This document shows positions 59,051-64,000 of a stretch of DNA of 64,000 nt, piece after piece. The notes beneath the pieces are model-generated. The model saw only the letters and a list, made by a program, of their open reading frames with translations, did not search any database and was not told the origin of the DNA. Made by a program: the position numbers and the translations under genes. Position 1 is the first letter of the stretch. The number at the start of each line of letters is the position of its first letter. The stretch is from an uncultured bacterium (GTDB lineage: Bacteria > Bacillota > Clostridia > Oscillospirales > Oscillospiraceae): contig CANDCH010000008.1 in the NCBI GenBank assembly GCA_947383145.1, forward strand, positions 32,539-96,538, written 5' to 3'.

Positions 59051-60598
59051 ATGGAGAAGGAACTGTTCAGCCCAATGGCGATAGACGCCTTGGGCGAAAT
59101 GATGAATATCAGCCTGGGCTCCTCGGCCACCGCGGTGTCAAATATGCTGGACCATCGGGTGGATATCACCACGCCCACCGTCTCTGTGGTGGATGTGAAG
59201 GATTTCTCCCTGGGCAATCTGGAACCGGCCATCGGCGTGGAGATCAAGTACGTGGAGGGCCTGGAGGGCAGCAACATCATGCTGCTCAAGCGCAGCGACA
59301 TCAAGGTTATCGTGGACATCCTGATGGGGATGGAGACGGCGGATGAGGATTTCGAGCTCAACGAGCTGACCATCAGCTGCGTGTGCGAGGTCATGAACCA
59401 GATGATGGGCTCGGCGGCCACCGCCATGTCCGATTTTCTGGGCTTCCGGGTGGATATCTCCACCCCCCAGTCCTTCGAGCTGGACAATTTGGACCAGTTC
59501 AAACAGGAGCACCTGCCCCACGGCGCGGACCAGGTGGTGGTGGTGCGGTTCTTCCTGCGCATTGAGGACGCGCTGGAGAGCGAGTTTATGAACGTGATGT
59601 CGGTGGCGCTGGCCAAGGAGCTGCTCAAGAGCCTGGGCCTGGAGGACGAGGTGTCCGTGGCCAGCGACGGCGCCGGCGCCCAGCCCGCCGCCCCGGCGGA
59701 GCCCGAGCTCAGCAACCGGCAGATGAGCCAGGAGGAGATCGAGGCCATGCTGGCGGGCGGCGCGGCCGCCGCGGAGCCGGCCCCGGCTCCGGCGCAGCCC
59801 CCGGCGGAGTCCGGCGGCGGGCACAAGATGACCCAGGAGGAGATCGAGGCCATGCTGGCGGGCGGCGCGGCCGCCGCGGAACCGGCTCCGGCCCCGGCCC
59901 CGGCGGAGTCCGGCGGCGGGCACAAGATGACCCAGGAGGAGATCGAGGCCATGCTGGCAGGCGGCGTTGCCGCCGGACCGGCCCCCGCCGCTCCCACGCC
60001 TCCTCCCGCGCCCGCGCCTGCGCCTCAGCCCGTTCCCCAGGCGCAGGTACAGCCCGCGCCCGCCCCTCAGCCTCCCGCCCCCGCGCCCCAGATGGGCCAG
60101 CCGGGGCAGATGCCGCCCCCTTATCCCTACCCCGCCCCCGGTGGGGACGGCCAGATGCAGGGCGGGTATATGGGATATCCCCCCATGTACTACCCCCCCT
60201 ATCCCTACCCCCCCTATCCGCCCCAGCCTGAGGCCTCGGTGCAGAAGGCCGCGCCGGAGCCCAAGGTCATCGCCACCAAGCCTGTGCACATGGAGGAGAT
60301 GGACCCCATGGAGCGGCTGGGCAAGGAACAGGCGCAAAATCTGGACCTCATCATGGAGGTGCCCCTCCAGGTGACGGTGGAGATTGGACGGGCCCGGCGG
60401 AAGGTGCAGGACATCCTGGAGTTCGCCAAGGGCTCCCTGGTGGTGCTGGATAAGCTGGCAGGCGACCAGGTGGACCTGTTTGTAAACGGCAAATGCATTG
60501 CCCGGGGCGAGGTTGTGGTCATCGAGGACAACTTCGGCGTCCGGATCACCGAGATTGTACAAACCCCCGCCATCGAGATGCTGTCCTCGAAAAAATAA
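59051..60598 (+). CDS. fliY: Flagellar switch phosphatase FliY (CheC-FliN fusion) with expanded linker
   Basis: A 515-aa protein. Residues 1-200 are a CheC-like domain with two phosphatase-type helices retaining Glu and Asn (ALGEMMNISLGSS; CVCEVMNQMMGSA), predicted to remove phosphate from CheY-P. Residues 431-515 are a FliN/SpoA domain that builds the C-ring. The roughly 230-residue linker is Ala/Pro-rich and carries three tandem EEIEAMLAGG motifs (from residues 225, 260 and 293), similar to the FliM docking motif, then a Pro/Tyr-rich segment (YYPPYPYPPYPP). In B. subtilis the docking motif is single and N-terminal; here the N-terminus lacks it. Confidence 0.93.
   Translation: MEKELFSPMAIDALGEMMNISLGSSATAVSNMLDHRVDITTPTVSVVDVKDFSLGNLEPAIGVEIKYVEGLEGSNIMLLKRSDIKVIVDILMGMETADEDFELNELTISCVCEVMNQMMGSAATAMSDFLGFRVDISTPQSFELDNLDQFKQEHLPHGADQVVVVRFFLRIEDALESEFMNVMSVALAKELLKSLGLEDEVSVASDGAGAQPAAPAEPELSNRQMSQEEIEAMLAGGAAAAEPAPAPAQPPAESGGGHKMTQEEIEAMLAGGAAAAEPAPAPAPAESGGGHKMTQEEIEAMLAGGVAAGPAPAAPTPPPAPAPAPQPVPQAQVQPAPAPQPPAPAPQMGQPGQMPPPYPYPAPGGDGQMQGGYMGYPPMYYPPYPYPPYPPQPEASVQKAAPEPKVIATKPVHMEEMDPMERLGKEQAQNLDLIMEVPLQVTVEIGRARRKVQDILEFAKGSLVVLDKLAGDQVDLFVNGKCIARGEVVVIEDNFGVRITEIVQTPAIEMLSSKK
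59723..59965 (+). repeat. Tandem repeat in fliY encoding three CheY-docking-like motifs
   Basis: Units start at 59723, 59828 and 59927 (105 and 99 nt apart); the third is partial. Each encodes M-S/T-QEEIEAMLAGG, then Ala/Pro spacer and SGGGHK. The first two are almost identical at the DNA level, a sign of recent duplication or ongoing copy-number change. Confidence 0.9.
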
Positions 60599-60660
60599 AG
60601 CCCCAACGGCCTGGACGCTGTGCGCCGGGCAACAACATAAATGAAAAAGGATGGATTACC

Positions 60661-61029
60661 ATGGCTAAGAAAATTCTGTTAGTGGACGACGCCGCTTTCA
60701 TGCGCAAGATGATCAAGGACACCCTGACCAAGAACGGCTACACCGAGGTGTTCGAGGCCGTGGACGGCGCCGACGCGGTGGAGAAGTTCAGCGAGATCGG
60801 CCCCGACCTGGTGGTGATGGACATCACCATGCCCAACATGGACGGCCTGGAGGCCCTGAAGGCCATCCGCGCCAAGGACGGCAGCGCCAACGTGGTCATG
60901 TGCTCCGCCATGGGCCAGGAGTCCATGGTGATGGACGCGGTGCGCTCCGGCGCCAAGGACTTCATTGTGAAGCCCTTCAAGCCTGACCGCGTGCTCAAGA
61001 CCGTCACCTCTATTCTGGGCGCGCCCTGA
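60661..61029 (+). CDS. cheY: Chemotaxis response regulator CheY
   Basis: A 122-aa single receiver domain: Asp9/Asp10, phospho-acceptor Asp54 (VVMDITMPNMDG), Ser82 (CSAMGQ) and Lys104 (VKPF). Phosphorylated by CheA (outside the window), it binds FliM and probably FliY to change motor behaviour. ATG 60661 has AAAAGGA upstream; the frame extends further upstream without homology. It overlaps fliO by 1 nt (TGATG). Confidence 0.96.
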   Translation: MAKKILLVDDAAFMRKMIKDTLTKNGYTEVFEAVDGADAVEKFSEIGPDLVVMDITMPNMDGLEALKAIRAKDGSANVVMCSAMGQESMVMDAVRSGAKDFIVKPFKPDRVLKTVTSILGAP

Positions 61030-61436
61030 TGGGAGTTTTCCCCCGCGGCGTTTACCTGGCCCTGGAGGTACCGGCGCTGGACGCCATACTGTCCCTGATT
61101 TGGGTGCTGGTGTGCGTGCTGGTCATCATCGCGCTGGCCTACCTGTTTACCAAGTACGTGGCGGGCCGGGGCGCGGGCTTTTTCGGACGGTCCGGCGGTA
61201 CGGAGGGCTTCCGGGTGCTGGCCCGCCTGCCCCTGGGGCGGGAGCAGTGTCTGCTCCTGGTCGAGGCCGGGGAGCGGCGGCTTTTGCTGGGGGCGGCCCC
61301 CTCGGGGATATCCCTGGTGGCGGAGCTCACCCAGGAGGAGGCCCGGGCCATCTGCCCGCCGCCTTCGGACCAGCCGGCCCCTCCCAGCTTTCAGGAGGCG
61401 CTGCGCACCGTGCTCAAGCAAAAGAAACCGAGGTGA
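61029..61436 (+). CDS. fliO: Flagellar biosynthesis protein FliO
   Basis: A 135-aa protein with one membrane helix at about residues 15-40 (LIWVLVCVLVIIALAYLFTKYV, cited in part) and a cytoplasmic domain with LARLPLGREQCLLLVEAGERRLLLG, typical of FliO/FliZ. It helps stabilise FliP during export gate assembly. It starts within the cheY stop and is followed by fliP. Confidence 0.87.
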   Translation: MGVFPRGVYLALEVPALDAILSLIWVLVCVLVIIALAYLFTKYVAGRGAGFFGRSGGTEGFRVLARLPLGREQCLLLVEAGERRLLLGAAPSGISLVAELTQEEARAICPPPSDQPAPPSFQEALRTVLKQKKPR

Positions 61437-61440
61437 GGAC

Positions 61441-62109
61441 GTGCCGACCGACAGCTTGATCAATATCAACGGCGACAGCGTGCAGACGCTGGAAATCCTG
61501 TTCCTCACCACGCTCATCGCCCTGCTGCCCTCCATGCTGGTGATGATGACCTCGTTCACGCGGTACATCATCTCCCTGTCCTTCCTGCGCACCGCCATGG
61601 GCACCCAACAGACCCCGCCCAACGTGGTGCTGGTGGGCATCGCCATGTTTCTCACCCTCATCACCATGAACCCCACCATCCTCCGCATTCAGGAGGAGGC
61701 GTGGGGACCCTACCGGGAGCAGGAGATCGGCCAGGAGGAGTTCATCGACCGGGCCAGCGTTCCGCTGAAGGATTTCATGCTGGACAACACCCGCTGGGAC
61801 ACTCTGGAGATGTACTGCAACCTGGCCCACGTGGAGGAGCCCCAGACCAGAGCGGAGGCCATGGAGCTGCCCCTGCGGCTCATCGTGCCCGCCTTTATGA
61901 CCCAGGAGCTCCAGCGGGCGTTCTACACCGGCCTGCTGCTGTACCTGCCCTTCCTGCTCATCGACGTGGTGGTGTCCTCCACGCTGATGTCCATGGGCAT
62001 GGTGATGCTTCCGCCGGCCATGATCTCCACCCCCTTCAAAATACTGCTGTTTGTGTCCGTCAACGGGTGGAACCTGCTGTTCTCCTCGCTGGTGCAGGGC
62101 GTAAACTGA
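61441..62109 (+). CDS. fliP: Flagellar export gate protein FliP
   Basis: A 222-aa gate subunit with four helices. Signatures: LLPSMLVMMTSFTRYIISLSFLR (cited in part), GTQQTPPNVVLVGIAMFLT and VPAFMTQELQRAF, and the C-terminal MGMVMLPPAMISTPFKILLFV. It lacks an obvious cleavable signal peptide. The start is GTG 61441, 4 nt after fliO, with GAGGTGAGG upstream. Confidence 0.95.
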   Translation: MPTDSLININGDSVQTLEILFLTTLIALLPSMLVMMTSFTRYIISLSFLRTAMGTQQTPPNVVLVGIAMFLTLITMNPTILRIQEEAWGPYREQEIGQEEFIDRASVPLKDFMLDNTRWDTLEMYCNLAHVEEPQTRAEAMELPLRLIVPAFMTQELQRAFYTGLLLYLPFLLIDVVVSSTLMSMGMVMLPPAMISTPFKILLFVSVNGWNLLFSSLVQGVN

Positions 62110-62137
62110 CCCCATACCCCGGAAAGGAGGGTGACCT

Positions 62138-62398
62138 ATGGATACAGGCCAGGTGGCGGATCTGCTGCGTGACGCGGTGGGGATCATCATACGGCTGGCA
62201 AGCCCCATGCTGCTGCTGAGTATGGCGGTGGGCGTGCTGGTGGCCATTTTCCAGGCCGTCACCCAGATCCACGAGCAGACCATCGGCTTTGTGCTCAAGC
62301 TCATTGTGGTGGGCACGGTTCTGCTGGTGGGCGGGGGCTGGATGCTGGACACCCTCCAGGATTTCACCCGGCAGATTTTCACCATGATCGCCAGCTGA
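62138..62398 (+). CDS. fliQ: Flagellar export gate protein FliQ
   Basis: An 86-aa protein with two helices (about residues 17-37 and 51-72) and the FliQ signature PMLLLSMAVGVLVAIFQAVTQI (cited in part) plus the following HEQTIGF. It packs around FliP/FliR in the export gate. AAGGAGG lies before the ATG. Confidence 0.95.
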   Translation: MDTGQVADLLRDAVGIIIRLASPMLLLSMAVGVLVAIFQAVTQIHEQTIGFVLKLIVVGTVLLVGGGWMLDTLQDFTRQIFTMIAS

Positions 62399-62412
62399 GG
62401 GGGAGGCCACCC

Positions 62413-63177
62413 ATGATAGATTGGCCGGAGCTGACGCTGTTCCTGTTCGTCACCGCCCGCGTCGGCGGGTTCATCCTCTTCAACCCCATCCTGGGGCGCA
62501 CCAACATCCCAGCCGCCTTCCGCACGGGGATGGTCCTGGTTCTGTCCGTCTTCGTGACGGCGGTATCCGAGCAGCAACCCCCCGCTCCGTCCACCGTGGT
62601 GGAGTTTTCCATCCTGGTGCTGCTGGAGGTTGCGGTGGGTTTTCTGCTGGGCATGGCGGTGAATTTTTTCTTTTACATCCCGCAGCTGGCGGGCTCCATG
62701 ATCGACACCCAGATGGGCATGACCATGAACCAGATGTATGACCCCGGAGCGTCGGCCAACCTGTCCACCACCGGACAGCTGCTCAACGCGATGATGACCC
62801 TGCTGTTCTTCGCCGGGGGCGGGCACCTGACCCTGCTGCGGATGTTTCTCACCTCGGAGGAGATTGTGCCCTTCGGGCAGGTGGCCGTCGGGCTGCCCGC
62901 CTACAACTTGCTGCTGGAGCTGTTTGTGGAATGCACCGTGCTGGGCGTCAAGCTGTGCATGCCCATTCTGGCGGCGGAGCTCATCGCCCAGCTGGGCATG
63001 GGCGTGCTGATGAAGGTAATCCCGCAGATCAACGTGTTTGCCATCAACATTGAGCTGAAGGTTATTGTTGGTCTGGCGCTGCTTCTGGTGCTTATGATCC
63101 CGTTCAGCGAGTTTTTGCTCCAAGCGGAGATCACCATGCTGGACAGCCTCCACAACCTGCTGGTGCTCAGCGGGTGA
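62413..63177 (+). CDS. fliR: Flagellar export gate protein FliR
   Basis: A 254-aa polytopic protein with about six helices. It shows FNPILGRTNIPAAFRTGM near the N-terminus, EVAVGFLLGMAVNFFFYIPQ and a GSMIDTQMGMTMNQMYDP segment typical of FliR. It is complete and separate from FlhB, which is not fused to it here. It follows fliQ by 14 nt. Confidence 0.95.
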   Translation: MIDWPELTLFLFVTARVGGFILFNPILGRTNIPAAFRTGMVLVLSVFVTAVSEQQPPAPSTVVEFSILVLLEVAVGFLLGMAVNFFFYIPQLAGSMIDTQMGMTMNQMYDPGASANLSTTGQLLNAMMTLLFFAGGGHLTLLRMFLTSEEIVPFGQVAVGLPAYNLLLELFVECTVLGVKLCMPILAAELIAQLGMGVLMKVIPQINVFAINIELKVIVGLALLLVLMIPFSEFLLQAEITMLDSLHNLLVLSG

Positions 63178-63286
63178 ACACAGCCCGCTATCGCCGGGCG
63201 AATTATGACGCATCGTATCGAAGCCGGCTCCGTTCCCCGCCCTTCCGCGCAGGGGAGGGCACGCATAAGGCCAGGGGGGATGGACA

Positions 63287-64000
63287 TTGGCCGCCGAAGG
63301 CAACAAGACAGAAAAAGCGACGCCGAAAAAACGGCGGGACGAGCGAAAAAAGGGCAACGTTCTCATGAGCCGGGACGCGGTGGCGGTGGCTACCCTGCTG
63401 GGTACCTTCCTCACCCTGTGGCTGCTCACCGGCGTGTTTGCCGAACAGCTGGCGGGCTTCATGTCCCTGTGCCTGTCCATGACCGGGGAGGAGGCCAGGG
63501 AGGCGGGCGGCGTGATAGGGGAGCTGGCATTCCAGAGCATTGCGCTGCTGGGCAGAACCGTGGGGCTGGTGGCGGCGGCGGCCATCCTGTGCGCCGTTGC
63601 GGCCACCTTCGCCCAGACCAGATTTCTGGTGACCACCGAGCCGCTGAAGCCCAAGTTCAGCCGCCTCAACCCTCTGGAGGGCTTTAAGCGGCTGTTCTCC
63701 CTGCGCAGCGTGGTGGATACGGTGAAAAACCTCATCAAAATCGCCATCCTCATGATCATTATTTTCCTGAGCATCCGGGATATGTTCCTGGAGAGCTCCA
63801 ACTATCTGTATACGGACCTGCCCGCCGCCTGCGCCCACCTGGTGGAGCAGGCCGGAGGGATGGTGCTTCGGATTTCCATCGCCTTTGTGGCGGTGGCCGC
63901 CATGGACTTCTTTTACCAGTGGTGGGATTACGAGCGCAACATGAAGATGACCAAGCAGGAGGTCAAGGAAGAGTACAAACAGATGGAAGGCGACCCCCAG
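63287..64000 (+). CDS. flhB: Flagellar export gate/switch protein FlhB, 3' end beyond the window
   Basis: The first 238 codons of FlhB; the frame is still open at the window end. The N-terminus AAEGNKTEKATPKKRRDERKKGN is typical (cited by its parts EKATPKKRRDERKK), followed by four membrane helices (about residues 35-55, 88-108, 143-162, 183-206) and the start of the cytoplasmic domain (KMTKQEVKEEYKQMEGDP). The self-cleaving NPTH motif lies outside. The start appears to be TTG 63287 with AGGGGGA 7 nt upstream. A 109-nt gap to fliR (63178-63286) holds no gene. Confidence 0.93.
   Translation, partial: MAAEGNKTEKATPKKRRDERKKGNVLMSRDAVAVATLLGTFLTLWLLTGVFAEQLAGFMSLCLSMTGEEAREAGGVIGELAFQSIALLGRTVGLVAAAAILCAVAATFAQTRFLVTTEPLKPKFSRLNPLEGFKRLFSLRSVVDTVKNLIKIAILMIIIFLSIRDMFLESSNYLYTDLPAACAHLVEQAGGMVLRISIAFVAVAAMDFFYQWWDYERNMKMTKQEVKEEYKQMEGDPQ

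Noticed and set aside
1-64000. CRISPR arrays, insertion sequences, prophage genes, attachment sites
   Set aside because: No regularly spaced direct repeats, transposase or integrase motifs, or phage structural genes were seen on either strand.

Overview
The window reads as high-GC (about 70% in most genes counted by eye) chromosome of an anaerobic, endospore-forming, flagellated member of the Clostridia, most likely Oscillospiraceae (Flavonifractor / Intestinimonas / Lawsonibacter-like). This is inferred from pyruvate:ferredoxin oxidoreductase, SpoIIR, YesM/YesN-type two-component proteins, Firmicutes-type ThiI, a CheC-FliN fused FliY and strong AGGAGG ribosome sites. No rRNA, tRNA, CRISPR array, prophage or insertion sequence was seen. 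Most genes are packed into operons with 4-nt ATGA/GTGA overlaps.

Layout. 1-2436 (+): end of a type IV pilus operon (three small pseudopilin-like proteins, then a PilT-type retraction ATPase), followed by a MalY/PatB C-S lyase (2442-3647). 3699-13059 (-): a sugar uptake and sensing region. mglB-mglA-mglC encode a galactose/glucose-type ABC importer. The next operon holds a YesN response regulator, a YesM sensor kinase and two further periplasmic-binding-protein-like proteins, a plausible extracytoplasmic sugar sensor that controls the importer. 13279-15713 (-): HAD phosphatase, spoIIR (with a candidate sigma-F promoter overlapping the ispE stop) and ispE.

15734-26234 (-): an almost complete aromatic amino-acid block. 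A DAHP synthase (aroF) sits behind a leader with a short Phe/Trp-containing open frame and a terminator-like hairpin. A divergent control region with an XRE regulator comes next, and the regulator gene is translationally coupled to aroB. Then come an aroA fused in frame to two GNAT acetyltransferase domains, aroC, a gamma-carbonic-anhydrase-like gene, pheA, aroK, aroQ and aroE. Together they encode all seven steps to chorismate plus the branch to phenylpyruvate; no tyrA or trp gene is in the window.

26406-39358: housekeeping genes on both strands: an MBL/beta-CASP protein, nifJ, a ComM-type AAA protein, secG, a DUF1846 protein, thiI, a secreted stalk-domain protein and cinA. 39582-44628 (+): a signalling operon of a REC/HD-GYP/GGDEF protein, an Hpt protein and a hybrid histidine kinase. 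44780-64000 (+): the large flagellar operon flgB-flgC-fliE-fliF-fliG-fliH-fliI-fliJ-fliK-flgD-(TIGR02530-type)-flgE-flbD-motA-motB-fliM-fliY-cheY-fliO-fliP-fliQ-fliR-flhB, with flhB running off the window. fliL is missing from its usual place after motB.

Most notable observations: the AroA-GNAT-GNAT fusion with an internal ribosome site; three tandem FliM-like CheY-docking motifs in the FliY linker; the aroF leader that looks like an attenuator; the XRE-led aro operon with a perfect operator palindrome; and a roughly 78-nt intergenic repeat present twice, one copy bordered by an echo of the aroC 3' end.
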